DNA from: Rotaria sordida
Taxonomy: Eukaryota; Rotifera; Eurotatoria; Philodinida; Philodinidae
Direction of reading: 5' to 3'
Assembly: GCA_905250125.1 (NCBI GenBank)
Contig: CAJNOL010000252.1
Location: 62,001 to 126,000 of the forward strand
Length of the DNA stretch: 64,000 bases
The notes under the pieces are model-generated. The model had not been told where the DNA came from, searched no databases, and saw nothing but the letters and a program-made list of their open reading frames with translations. This document shows positions 42,859-57,000 of the stretch, in pieces; the first letter of the stretch is position 1; each line of letters starts with the position of its first letter. Both the position numbers and the translations under genes were made by a program.

Positions 42859-45800
42859 ATTATTTTGAATGATGAATACTAAAGAAAAAAGTTGTCTATT
42901 TATACAAAAATTTACTATTGACCAACATTCTCTCTCTCTCGTCCTTTTCTTTTTTCGTACGATGATAAAGGGCGTACTCTGTACGAATTATATTGACGAA
43001 GGATTATCGTTGATATAGGCACGAGTTCATCCGCCCTATCTAACGATTGGATCATTCGTGTTCAATCTTTCGATCCTTTTCCTAATATATATACAACAGA
43101 CAGAGACAAACGGCACGTGTAATTAGTTTGTCAATTAGGTGATGGGTATTAGATATTGACATTTGTTTGTGTGTACATATACACGGATGTCGAAAAGAAT
43201 ATCCTGTTTACAAAGATGTCACATATACGTTATATTTACTTGTAAGAATAAGATAATAATTATTTGCTAAAAAACAAAAAAAAGAGGTTTTTTGTTTTGT
43301 TAGAAGTAAACTAAATATAATCTTAATTATATTAAAGAATTAGTATATTGTATTTTTAAAAATAATTTTATAAAATATAATGTAAAAACAAAAGTAAATA
43401 TTTCATCAAAATTATAAAAAATTACATTAGATACAAAAAAAAAAAAAAGAACAATTCAGTATAAATCATAACTATTACATCTTTTTCGATTTTTGTGCCA
43501 AAACAAAAAAAAAGTATCAAATAAAGATTGTCCCAATCATTTAGGTGTATAATCTATGAATCAATAATTCTTTTCTATCCATTGAATATTAAATCTCGAA
43601 TGACAATATTTTTTCATCATTCATTTCATATTATTATACTGACGACAATATCACGCTTTGTAGTATTTTTCAATGATATTTTTAGAAAAAATGAGAAATG
43701 TCTTTTATTTCCTTTTTTTATTGTACATCTTAGAATCTTTGAAGGAGTCTCATCATTGTAACTAATTGCTTCTTTTGTTTTTTTTTTTTTTTTTTTTTTT
43801 ATTTAAAAGACCGTGTCGTGATAAAGTCCTTTTTGTTTTGCATTAGACATTGTTCCTATTATATAAAAGAGTACTTTTAAAATTTACATGCTATTTTTTG
43901 AGAGCTTTTCAGGACATTGAACTTTTTTTTTCTTCTCTTGAAAAAGTAACAAATTCTTTCATACTTATTAAAAATGCAAAAGAATATTAAGTCATTTTTA
44001 TAAAGCAAATATATAACAAAAAAAGTTTTTATTACAAACTGATTGATATCAGTTAATATTCGATATTTTAATTCGAAAAATACAGTTTGAATATTTTTAC
44101 ATCTTAATCTATATAAATAGTTATTATATATCATGGGCTTTTTTTTTTCCTCAGTTGTTGACCAAGTAAAGTTTGTATTCATAGTTTGAGAATGAAGAAT
44201 ATTTCAATAATTAATTAATCAAAATGTTCGTAATTTAGAAACTATGCTTGAAAAGAAATAATGATAAAAAAATTGCAACTCAATTGGCAGTTAGTGATGC
44301 GCAGAACCTATCCGGAAATAACTTTTAACTCTGTCCGTGTTCCAGGATCATCTTGCTCATATCTACTAGCACTGTTTGCAAATTTAGTAGTTTTCTTAGA
44401 ATTGATGATAGTATTAAAAATGAAATAAAACAACTGTATTATAGCATTAGGTGATATGTGATCAAAGTCATTTGAATAGTTGAGATGTGCGAAAGAATAA
44501 TCGATAAATTAATTAGTGTGATTTTATTTCACTAAATTTTGTGAACAGAATAGATATGTATAATGTGGTATATAGAATGTTTAAAGTAATATTAGGCATA
44601 GAAACTTCAAATATCTCGTAAGACGAAAGAACATATTGATGTGAATATTTTTTTATTATAGAAATTGGATTAACTTCTTAAGATTTATGAAATTGACACT
44701 TAAGCTAAATTTCCTTTGACGACTTTTAAATATCAATTTGCATTATATAAAATATTCAATTCAGTCTACTCATTCATCTTATTTAAGAAATATACAGCAT
44801 ATTTAATTTATTATTTTTTAACGACTAAATCAAATACAAAAATTTCAAAATTATTTTCTTTAATCCGCCAAATACGTTTTCGAAATCTAAATGATTGAAT
44901 AATTGTAAAATTTGTATTATTTATAAAAAAAAAAAAAGAAGCAAAATACAATTACAATGTTGAAATCATAGTTGAAGAAAAAATAATATAAATAATTATC
45001 ATTGAGAATTGCTTGTTTACATTGTCAATAAGAGATAACATCAAAGAAAATATTCTAATTTTAGATTATATTTACTTGTTTCTTTTTTGTTTTCATTTTC
45101 CATACAAATTTATTATTTCCGTAATTTTGTTGTTTGCTGTTTATATATCACATCATAGTGCAACAATTTACACATTAAAAAAAGAAAAGAAAAGGACATT
45201 CTTTTTTTTTTGAATATAATTATTCGTCAATTATATTGGATTATCGATTTTTTTTTGTCATCATTAATTAATCTTCAATTTTATTTTAATAGAAAATATT
45301 AAATTATTAGTTTTTTTGACTTTACAATTGATCTTTTCATTCGCCTTCAGATTTATCCAGGGATTACTTTGACATGACAAGAATAAACAACTAAGACATA
45401 TCAAATTGCTAATAACTATCAAGCTGTTAAACACGATCTCTGTGAAACAAAACAAAAAAGTGAATTAAAGAAATAAGGACACCAACGTCGACAATTATCA
45501 TTATCTTTTGAACAAGTATTGAAATTGATTTTCATATGAAATAGAAAATATTAATTACAATCACATGTGGACTATGACTTTTAGTAAATATTCTCGAATA
45601 AATCAATTTAATCGAATAGCTATTTGCCTATAATGATATGAAAGTATGAGGGCATTTTTTGGGTAATAACTGTCACAGTGTGAATTCAATCTATTTACTT
45701 CTATTGTTCATAATTAAATAAGCTTTGCATTACAAACATTTTCAATTTACTACATAAATATAAACAAAGCAAAAAATTTCGAAAAGTTCTTTTTAAAACA

Positions 45801-47451
45801 TTATTAATTCGAATAAAAAATTGTCTTAAGCATAACCGAGAAAATCATATATTATTAATTTTTTTGCATAGTACTATTCAATAATTGATTGAATTTATTA
45901 TAACGTTTTTTTTTTCTAACAATCAATCATATTGACCATTTTAATGAAAAAGAAAAAGTCTATACTTTTACTCATGTATATCATTCTTAAATATTTCTTT
46001 GTTAAATATCATGTTTCAAGAGCACATTAGTTTTATCATATAAGTGATGGGTTTGCACAAAGATTCTATAATGTAATATACTCTAAAAGACTAAATGTTA
46101 TGACGATTAGAAGAGAAGAAGAACGTCTATTAACAAACTAATGAATTCTAGCACGTCATGTTAGAGTACACAAATTTTCTCTTTTTCTGAAGTATAGGCG
46201 CACATGATCAATATTGTAGAAAAACGCACGCACGTTATGATAGCTGGTTATTATAAGCTGACAGTTGCTGAATATTGGTAATAGTTTCTTTTATTAATTT
46301 CATAGAGTTTGTTATAACTTTTTTTATATGATCTGTTAAATTATCCATATGTGATGGTTTAATAGAGCAGATAATAAAATATTTCAATGATTTTGCTTTA
46401 TTAATATATTACAATTTAAACAAAAACAAAATTTATATATATAATCAGAGGAAAGTTTAGTTTTTAAAAGTTATGACATACACACATATTTCCGGATTTT
46501 TTTTTTTCATTCATTATTTGCACCTATTATTTGATTGTTGCATGACTGTTATTGACGTCAGTAAATATCGATGCATGACATGTTAGTGCAATCGGCAGGC
46601 CAATCACGATTTAACGCATGACATGAGACCAAATAATCTATGATTTTATTAGTCAAACTCAACTAACATATATATATAGTAGAGTAACACACACAAAAAA
46701 GAAAAAGAATAAATTTATCTGATTATTAAAACATTTTGTAATTTTATGATCATATGGCTTTGTTTGTTGCTTATCTTTTATATTTTTTAGAAGGAAAAAT
46801 TAAAAAATAAGATAAGTGAAAAAATTATAACAACATTTTTTTTATTATCGTGAACATCAGCATCTACAATGTTTCAACAAAGGTCAAACAAATCAGATTT
46901 ATGCTTGTACGTATTTTTCGAAAAACAAAAGAAAACCCATGTTTATATTGATGTCAATGAATACTATTTTGCTCATCAAAAACACAACAAAAAAAAACAA
47001 TGACAGTTTATTTATAGTAGAAAACCTAAATCCTATCCTTTTTTTTCATTTCCTTTCTGTCATTTTCTTAAAGTACTAACAAGATAGACTAACAGTTAGC
47101 TTGTCAAGAATATTAACAACATAGGATCATATTAAACAGACAAGGATAGCTATCTATTCTCATTGGGTCGGTTTCTTTTCTCTGTTTCTTTTCTTTTCTT
47201 ATTTCTTCTATTCTTTTCCCTCATTTACACACAAATCAAACTTAGATTCTTTCGTTTTCTATATAAACTATTTCGATTCATATGACTAATACATCTACTT
47301 AGATATTTATATTTCTTATGACTAGTATATAGTAGAAGAAAATTTTCTTCTTTTTGTTTTTTTTGCTGTTTCTTCATACCCTTCGATCGAATTACAATAT
47401 AATACTGCTTTTATAACATTTACTTATTGACTATCCATTATCCAATACATA
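42859..47451. other. 4.6-kb intergenic region, very AT-rich, no gene seen
   Basis: Long A/T homopolymers (43430-43450, 43780-43801, 45205-45215), TC-rich tracts near 47160-47220 and several short open frames without coding character. It should contain the promoter of the TP53I11 gene. No RNA gene recognised. Confidence 0.4.
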
Positions 47452-48335
47452 ATGCAGGTTACAAGCAGGTAGATTCTTATTTCTTATATATGATTAATAA
47501 ATGATTAAAATGAAATTTTCTTATAACATATATATATATATCTTTAAAGGGATATTTTTTTAAGGAAAAGTAGTTGTGGTGATTTACAAAGTCGTCTTAA
47601 AGTTCGAAAAGTATTAGGTGTTGGAGATACAGCAGGTTCAAAAATAAGTCAAATACTTGGACATTCAGATCATTTAATTTTTCAATTACCACCTAAATTA
47701 GCTACTTGGCTTCTTTTAACAACAACATTATTTTGTTGTTTTACTGTAATGGTAATAATAATAATAATAAATTATTAATCATGTATGATTTCGTTTTTGT
47801 TTTTTGAATAGGGTCTACTTTGGCCATCTTGTTTACGATTTATATTACTTGGTAATTTTGAATCAACATTACATCTTGCTACATCTTATGCTTGTATGTT
47901 ATATTTTATTTATTTTTTAATATTTTTTTTTTTTTTTGTATAAATAATATTTAGTTTTGGCAACAATACTTGGTTTAACACTTCGATCGGGAGATAAAAT
48001 TTCTTTACAACTTGTTCTTTTTTCTCTTACTTTATTTCATTCATTATCTTTTTGTAGTAAGTTTTATTTATTGATTTATTTATTTTTTATTTTTAAACAT
48101 AAAAAAAATATTTCTTTTAGTTTCTCTATGGTTTCTTAAAACAAGTGATACAAAAATAAAATCAATGATATCACTTATTTTTCATTTATTTTGTCTATTG
48201 ATAAATGCACATTTTTATCTAACAATTATTCGATCTGTATCATTATTTCGATTATATTATAAACCAAAAGCATTTTTTTCTTCAATATTATCATTTCCAT
48301 CAACACCTGAAAATATTGGACATGATTCTTCTTAA
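47452..48335 (+). CDS. TP53I11: TP53I11 (PIG11)-like multipass membrane protein
   Basis: Five exons: 47452-47468, 47565-47751, 47812-47893, 47955-48056 and 48121-48335. Phases close to 200 aa, near the vertebrate length. The family signature is in exon 2: DLQSRLKVRKVLGVGD followed by SKISQILG, as in the cytosolic N-terminus of TP53I11. About four hydrophobic helices follow (WLLLTTTLFCCFTVMGLLW, LATSYAFLATILGLT, LVLFSLTLFHSLSFC, LIFHLFCLLINAHFYLTII). In vertebrates the gene is p53-inducible and its biochemical role is unclear. The first exon is only 17 nt, so an alternative start is possible. The later helices are diverged; the call rests mainly on the N-terminal block. Confidence 0.72.
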
Positions 48336-48680
48336 AAACAAAAAAAAAAAACTGTATATATATATATATTATTCATTCATGTTTCATTATTGTTTTTACA
48401 ATTAAAAGAAACAATCTATTAATGTTTTCTTCTTCTTTTCTTTAAACAGAAATTCACATAGAAGAAAGATTTCCATGTTTATAATATATATATATATAAT
48501 GAAATTTTTCATTTTAATTTCTACTTAATTTATTATGATGCTCAACTTTTTCTATAATAGAAAATAAATGTGCCAATTATATTATATTAGAAAATGATGG
48601 TATGAATATTGATAGAATAATATCTTTATCCAACGCAATTGATATACATGAAAATAGACAATAATAAGAAAGTACCACTT
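48336..48680. other. TP53I11 3' flank, nothing recognised
   Basis: AT-rich, with TA dinucleotide runs near 48356 and 48486. No feature supported. Confidence 0.4.
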
Positions 48681-49300
48681 ACGATGGAATTTTCCCAACG
48701 GTCATATCGCTTTTGAGTCGAGCGTATGCGCATCATGTAGACCCTAATGATCTACGAATACTCTGAAGAAAGTTCGTGCCGCTTGCTTATTATTGCCGAG
48801 ATATTGCATTTTTATTGTATGTTTAAGAAAAAAAAGCTGTGGCCCCTCCCCCATAGAAACACTAAGTTTCGAATTTTAACTTGAAACTTTGAATAGAGAT
48901 AGGTCTCAATGAGAATAGTTTATTGTGAAAGTTTCAGATCTTTTCGTTGTTCCTATTTTAAGATACAGCTATGGTAAAATAGCTTATATACACCAGTAGA
49001 TTCCGATGTTCTTATTTCAGACTAGGAGCATTGAAAAGATCTGAAACTTTCACAATAAACTATTCTCATTGAGATCTGTCCCTGTACAAAGTTTCAAGTC
49101 GAAATTTGAAACTTAGTTTTTCTAGTGTTCTTGAGGGGAGCACAGTTTTTTGCTTATGCATACAGTAAAAATGCAATATCTCGGCAGTAATAAGGTAGTG
49201 GCACAAACTTTTTTCGGAGTATTCATAGATCATTAGGGTCTACATGATACGCATACGTTCGACTCAAAAGCAATGTGACAGTTGGAAATGTTCCCTCATT
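48681..49300. mobile_element. 620-bp foldback MITE, family B copy 2
   Basis: Near-identical in layout to 4879-5502, with TATCGCTTTTGAGTCGAGCG at the left, AGTTTATTGTGAAAGTTTCA in the arm and the inverse at the right, ending TTCCCTCATT. Both copies share the same internal order, so the family is mobile or recently duplicated. No protein is encoded. Confidence 0.8.
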
Positions 49301-50773
49301 AGTCTATTGTTATTTAATTGAATTATATACGATGGTATTGAAGTAACATGTAAATTAATGAGAAAAAAAAAGTAATAATTGCAGAAAATCCATGACAATC
49401 TCGATTAAAAAACAAAACAAAAAATGAATAGTCCAAATATATTTTTGCATGATAGAAAAGAATCTATGATTACTTTCAAAATAGTAGATTATTTTTTGTA
49501 AAATGTAATAGTTCATTTATTTCACTTTGATTATCTATGAAAATAAATATTCCTACAATCATGAATTAAAATCTTTTTTTTTTTCATGATGTCATTTTGT
49601 TTATGATTTAAGGCTGACAATACAAAACAAACATACAAATATATGGTTATCTTCTATTATTATTCCATTATTGTTTCTATTGATATTGTGTTGCGGGAAT
49701 AGGAAAAAAATTGACAAGATTAATCATATGATAAATTAATTCATATAGACAACTTGACTGACAGTTGTTCTTAACATATGATTGCATAAAAAGCATAAGA
49801 CTTCAATCTATTTCTTTTCGATCTATTATGATATAATTAATATGTATTGATTAAAAATTTCTTAGAGTTCTAATGTAAAAGACTGATAGTATTCAATCTC
49901 TAATGGATTCAATTACGAATAAGGAAAATTTTGTTTTTTTCATATTAGAACTCTTGAATGATGAATTATTTACTGATATATATCGCAGATAATTATTATT
50001 CATAAACTAAATAATAAATGAAATTGTAATTTTTGATTTAAAGATAATTTAATAATAGTAAATCGAAGGACAAAAAAAAAGATCTAAATACATGACTTTT
50101 GTTTCCTAGACAGATGCTTCCATGACATTGACTTTTCTCCGACTGTTTATTTGAACTGTGATCAATCAAACAAAATAAATAACCTCACCTTTACTTTGAC
50201 ATTAATCTTCGCCTTCACTTTACCGTCTGTCTTCTCAATATTATCAAAGCAACTGTTTTTTTCAACCATGAAAAGAAACATATGACAGACAACTATATGA
50301 AAGAAATGTAGTTAGTTAATGATTTGTCTCTTTGCATTAGCAATTTATATATGTTGAACATGTGTGTCGAATACAAAAATTATTAAAAAGCAGATTTATT
50401 TCGTTAATAGACATATTGAAGCAGCATGACCTTTGACATAGAAAGATTTGAACACGAACGGAAAGATCTAATTAGTGCAGAATAGTTTATTCATGATCTA
50501 ATGAGTACCAATTATTCAATTTACTATTGCCATGCATTAGGATAATATATTGAAGTTTTGTATTTTACTACTTATAACTTCCGTACATAGACAAGATTAC
50601 TTGATTCATTAGAAAATATGAATAAACGATAGACATTAAATCATGATGACCTTGTTCTATGTGACAAAGACTGATTAATAATAAAAAACTATAATGTTTT
50701 TATTATAGAAATATTCATGATAAAGAAAAATTCATGAACTATATTAATCCGATGTAGTGATCGGTGGCGGCAA
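49301..50773. other. Intergenic, AT-rich, nothing recognised
   Basis: No open frame with coding character and no clear repeat. Confidence 0.4.
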
Positions 50774-50860
50774 TCATGGATGGAACCAATCTGAGTAGTT
50801 CAGACTGGTACCAGGTCGATCGGTAACTGACACCGATTCCGTTTCAGATGGCGGCGGTAG
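50774..50860 (-). other. Possible orphan 3' coding exon
   Basis: On the minus strand a long polypyrimidine tract with TTGCAG precedes 29 codons reading LPPPSETESVSVTDRPGTS to a stop after SDWFHP. The stretch is much richer in G+C than its flanks, as real exons here are. I find no convincing upstream exon before the end of Raptor at 51689, so it may be a relic, an alternative 3' end or chance. Confidence 0.22.
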
Positions 50861-51688
50861 CTGCAATTTTTTTTTTTTTTTTGATAAATTTTGAAATGAA
50901 AAAGACAGAAAACACTGATAGAGAACTTATTGACAAGAAACCAGAAGGCAATATCTACGAAAACTAATTTGAGATGTTGGAAATTTTTAAAAATTTGTGT
51001 GTCATAACAGCGGTGGCTTACACCTTGAGTCAACGGATACAAAAAAAAACCTGTAAAAAGTATCGTATATCTTCGGGATAACTATCCAATGCCATCGATT
51101 AGAAAATCTCATTGAGAATATCAAAGTATAGTTAGATCGGATCCGGACCACACACCATTATGACTGTATACAGTTCCAAATTCGATTATTGAAAAACTGT
51201 AACTTGCATGTAAAATACAATTATTTTTCTTGTCTATGTACCAATTAATCATAAAATTGATTCAAATAGATAATTGTTTACTACAATGAATGATTTATTT
51301 ATTTTTTTTTTCTAGTAGAGATAAAAATTAGCAAATGTAAATTTCACAATTCACAGAACTAAAATATTTCGCAAACGAACAACGTCATTTATTATTGTTT
51401 AGTACTCAAAATTATGTTTTTTTTTTAAGGTGAAAAAAAGAAATGAAAACAATATCACTGGTGTAGATTTTCGTTTTTTTTTTTTTTATAAAAATTCTCT
51501 TTGTATAAATGAAATACGAAAAAAGAACTTTGAAATTTCCACTACCATCAAGAGTAGAAATCTATTAGCAAAAAAAAAAAAAGAAAAAAAAATCATCTGA
51601 ATCAATAGAAAAAAAAATAGAACCAACAATAACAAAGAGCACAAAAAAAAAAAGAAAAAGAAAAAGAAAAAGAAGACAAGAAATCTCA
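50861..51688. other. Raptor 3' flank
   Basis: AT-rich with long A/T tracts (51420, 51476, 51570-51670). Nothing else supported. Confidence 0.4.
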
Positions 51689-54017
51689 TCATACAGTTGA
51701 TGAATTTGTCTTTCCATTAAACATTGATAAAGAACCATCTTTAAATCCAACAGCAAGTAATGGTCGATATTGATGAAATGATAAACATGATGTTTGAGCA
51801 AATTTTGAATTTTTTATATCAAAAAGTAAATCACCAAAACATGTTTTAAATTGTAAAGCATTTGCTGTTGCTAATGATAATACATTACCTGTTGAATGAA
51901 TATCAGCAGCTGATATATGTTGTGATGTTTGTGGTACAGGTAATTCAGCACTAATACCTGTTTCAGTATCCCATCGTCTTAATTGTCCCATATTACTTAT
52001 TGATAATAAACGATTATTTATATCAGATTTTAATGTAATTATAGATGAATGACGATTCAATGGTGTTGGTGATGGACTAATACCAATTGGATTTTCTCGT
52101 GAACGTGTATCAAAACAGCGTACTGTTCCATCACCCATACCAGCTGCACAATAACCATTTGAATCTGATACAAGACAATAAACACCACCAGATGTACCTG
52201 TATCCATTGTATATAAACGACGTTCACGTTCAACATCCCATAGAGATATATAATCAATATTAGAACTTGATGTATATATACGACATAATTGTTGATTCCA
52301 ATCAACAACAAATTTTGCTTGTGATGTAGAAGTTGGATTAGATATTGAACGATGATGATGATGAGATGAATGAATATGAGTATATTGATCATATAAAGCT
52401 ATCCATGATGAAATAAGACGTTGAGTAGATTCATCAAATATACGAATAGCACTTGTATCAGTTCCAACACAAATTAATGTTCGATCATGTGCATTAATAA
52501 AATCTAATGTATTGATTGTTGAACCTATTGAACCAACCTAAAAAATAAATTAAAAATAAAACGATAGATACATATCAGATAAGACACTAAAGGTGGACCA
52601 TTTTATTATTAAGTGTTAAGTAAAGTCATTTAAATAATGATCCACTTCTAGATGATACATGAAATTCGTTAATGTATAAAACGATATTAATAGTTGATGA
52701 AGAAGCGTCACCAAGTGAAACTCGTCAATCGAATCGATATTTTACCCATAAGTAGGATTGGTCTCCATGTACTCTCCTTCTTAAGTTATTACAATTTTAC
52801 TTAATTTTTTATCTCCCACAAGGTATCTGTGAAAAAATCGAAGTATGAAATTTTACCTATATGTAACTCTCTTAGACCTTAGAATGTCCTAAAAATTTCA
52901 GTCCAATGGAATTTATTCTTTCTTAGGTCTTGAATATTGAGAAATAATCATATGTCCCAAAGAAAGATGTTTTCAGCATTCGATATCTCAAGTGCAATAC
53001 TCCATTTTCGGTTTGAAATTTTCAGGATATTCTAAAGTCGACGAGAGTTACATGTAGGCAAAATTTCATACTTCGATTGTTTCATTAATACCTTGTTTAA
53101 GATAAAAAATGAGTCCGAGTCCAATTTTTTATTTTGTGTCAGACTCGATTCCACGTTTTTGTGAATCCGCTGCTTTCCAGGTGAGAAATATAGCAACAGG
53201 ATATAAGTGTATGTTGAGTTTTTTCTTCAGAGTGTGACGAATAAATTGCTAAAACCTTGATCTTCTACTTGTTCATGCAAACGAAGAGTGATATGTATTG
53301 ATGGAAAAAATCTCGAGTTTGAACCCGTCTGGATCCACAAAAACGCTGATCCGCAGCTTCCTGCATACACTCACCAAAAACTCCTGTTTGTTTTCTAACG
53401 GTAAGGAAAATTCTCATGTAGACTAATACTTTTCTTAGTTCCTTTTTTTTGTTCTATTTTAGCAAAAATTCAACAACAACAACCTTCAATATCGATTTTG
53501 AACGTGGACTTCCATCAAATTCATAAAAATTTAAATTTCCACTTGAATTTGCTACAACTAAATAATTTTCATATGGATGAAGACGTAAAACAAGTGGAGT
53601 AGCATTTGATATACGATTATTAAATATTGTTTCACGCATATGTTGAAAATCAGCTAATCGACTAGGATTTGAACGTATACAATGATTACGCCAATAACGA
53701 TTACTACGTGCAAAAAAATCATTTTCATCTTCTATATATGAAGCACCACGTTGTTGTGTTATACCAGATCCAAGATCACGTGTTATTGTATTTGATACAC
53801 GAAATCGACTACAACACCAGTGAAAAAATGTTGTACTTATTGGTTGTTGTAAATTTGTAAGAATTTTTTCCGATAATTGTACCATTTCATATGATGGATC
53901 TGATGAAGCAACAGTTTGTATTGCTTCTGTAACTTTATCAAAAACAGTTTTATATAATAAACTACCAGTACGATTAACATTACTTGTAATATTTGTTCCA
54001 CTAGTATTTGTTGTTGC

Positions 54018-54056
<39 letters not shown>

Positions 54057-57000
54057 CGTTGTTGTTGTTTGAGGAAATAAATTTAAAAAATGATGTAATG
54101 CAACAAGAACTTCTTGTCGAACAAGTGGTGAACCATCATGAAGACAACGTATAAGTGCAATAGCTGCTTCTTTTGATTGTTCACTTCGACGTTCACTTAA
54201 TTCATTACCAGATGTTGATGATGATAAATATGTACCTAAAGCATATGCACAAGCAGCACGAACTTCAGGAGTATCATGTGTAGTAAGTAAACTTTGTAAT
54301 GTATCAGGTGCACGAATAAGAACAGCTTTTTCACATGCATTTGCATTTAAACGCCATGCTTGTCCAAGAAATAATGTTGACCAGAGAAAAAGAGCTGATG
54401 TTTCATGAAAATATGTTGTAGGTGTATTTAAAATATCAAGTACACGAGACATGACTGGTAATAATTCATCCTAAAATCAAAAAACAAAAATATGATAGAT
54501 CATATAATAACGGATAAAAGTTTAGAGTAGATGGATTTTTTGATTTTTCTTCTCGAAACAAAAAGAAAAAAATAACATTTGATTAACTGAAAGAATTCTT
54601 TTTGATAGTTGTTATAGAAGTCTTAATTTTTCAGACATCTTCATCAAAGTAGTTTTTAGATCCACAAGTCTCTCAATAGAGAATTCTTTTAGTTATTCGA
54701 ATATTTTTTCAGATTCGTCCTAGTTATTACCATCGAGAAGAAAATTCAAAAATACAACTGCTTTAAACTTTGCACGATACTAAACATTTAACTCAAATTC
54801 AAATAGTAGTTTAAATAGTCAATGAAGTTTTCTATCAAATGTATTCAAATTCGAAATTTCATCGATGAGCGATGAGAAGAAGGTTTCTGAGAGGCCAAGC
54901 ATGAGAGCTTTCAGATTTCAGAAGACTATGTAAAAATTAACTTTTAAGAGTGCCATCTTATAGAGTGAATAAAATTAGGAGTCGCCATATTTCCTATGAT
55001 CTTCTCTTAAAAAGTTATAAGCGTTACAAAAAAATGAAAAAAAACAGCGAAATTTATCATAGCATTGTTAATTACTTTTTAAGGCAAGGTTGTAGAAAAT
55101 GTGGCAACCTCTCATTCTATTCTCTCTTTAAGGTGACACTTTTAAAAACTAATTTTCACATAGTCTTCTGAGATCTGAAAATCTCAGTATTTGGTTTCTC
55201 AGAAATCTTCCTCTCATAGTCCATCGATGAAACTTCGGTTTCGGATGCATTTGATCGAGAACTTCATTAGCAGCTATTCAAACTACTATTTGGTTTTCAG
55301 ATAAATGCTTACCATAGTAGAAAGAAATACGTTAGTCTTCTATTTTTCACCAGTACTATAGATAGTCTATATATATAATGTTCAGTATCTGCGTGTCTGT
55401 CTATGCCAGGTCAAAAGACAAAGGTTAAACGTCGAATAAGGCTGCAAGGAGTAAGGCTACATGGCCTATTAGTGATATAAAGACATCACGTAGTAGGATT
55501 TCTATGAATATAATGTAGAGTGTCTGTGCGTCTGTTACCGAGTGAAAGGTTGAAGTTTTGACGTCGCACGTTAAAGAAAAAAATGCTGCCGTCCAGTATG
55601 CATGGATTCTCGCTAGTACTTAATATATATATATATATATACCTGTCCTTTAGTATAATTATCAACTAAACAAGTTAAATTAAAAGCAGCTAATGCACGA
55701 ACACCATTTGACGATCGAGCATCTGTTAATGTTGAAATAAAATATTCATGACCTTTTTCACGTATAATATCTATTTGACATGCCTATAGAAAAAACAAAA
55801 GAGACTTAATAAAATAATTGAATGAATTTGACATACTCGATCAACTGCTAATATTTTAGCCCAAATAAAAACAAGATATGGTCGTAAATCATCACTTGTT
55901 GCTTGTAATAAACGAAGTACATAAGGAAATATACCAACTGATAGTGCAAGATGAACAGCCCATGTACCAATATCAAGAAAACGTGCAAGTAAATCAAGTG
56001 CTCGTTGTCGATGAGATTGACTGAGTAATACCTTTAAATAAAAAATAATTCATTTTTTTGTTTTTATTATACAAAAAAAAAAAAAATAAACAACTAACTT
56101 GTAAAACAATTGGTAATTGTTCAGGTTGTTTTAATTGTTCTTTTTCAACCGTTGTTGTTAATAAAGAATTTTCACCAAGCCATACTGAAAATGCTGTTAA
56201 TTGATCAGCAAAAAATGAACTTGGTTCATAAACAGGTTCACGTATACCACTTTCTGTTTGTTTTAATACAGATGGTAATTGTTTAAGACATAGATCAAGC
56301 GCCATATCCCATGCATTCCTAATAAAAAAAGAAAGTTTTTTTTTTTTTTTTTTTATAAAACAAATAGATTCTAATCGCTTTCATTGTTTAATGACTTAAA
56401 ATATAGTTCGAAGTTTCACTTTTTTTTTTTTTTATTAAAATTGTACATTGAAGTATTTGATCGTTTTAGAAGTAAAGAACTACAGATATTGGGCTGACTT
56501 GTAGTAACGGCAGCGCTAGATTTTCTGATCCTCTCGACAGAAAAAAGTTTTCATTCGTTGATTAGAAAGATGTTTTTTTTTTTTTTTACAGAAATAATAT
56601 TCAAACATGCATCTTTTTTGAGATGAATTTTTTTCAACTATCTTACTTACATGAAAAATGAAATGGAAATTGAAATGTGGAATGATTGTCAGGAAATTAT
56701 TAAGCATGCATGCACATGAATATTAATAACTATGAATAATTTGAAAAAGTAAACAAGATTATTTTATTTTTGAAAGTCGATATTTGTGTTATTATAGGAA
56801 AAAGTTTTCATTTTAATAAGAAATAAATTTATATGACACAATATCATGCTTAGTAATAATGTTCGTACATGTGAATTTTTATTTTTATTAACATGCAGAA
56901 TTGAACATATAGTTCGAATAATCTAGTAGGTATATTTTATCACTAACATAACACGCAAGAATGTTACATACAAGTGTTGACAAGGTTAAACATCATGCAA

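Noticed and set aside
51486..51801. Minus-strand Phe/Leu-rich frames at the Raptor 3' end
   Set aside because: They are low-complexity translations of A/T tracts and shadows of the last Raptor exon.
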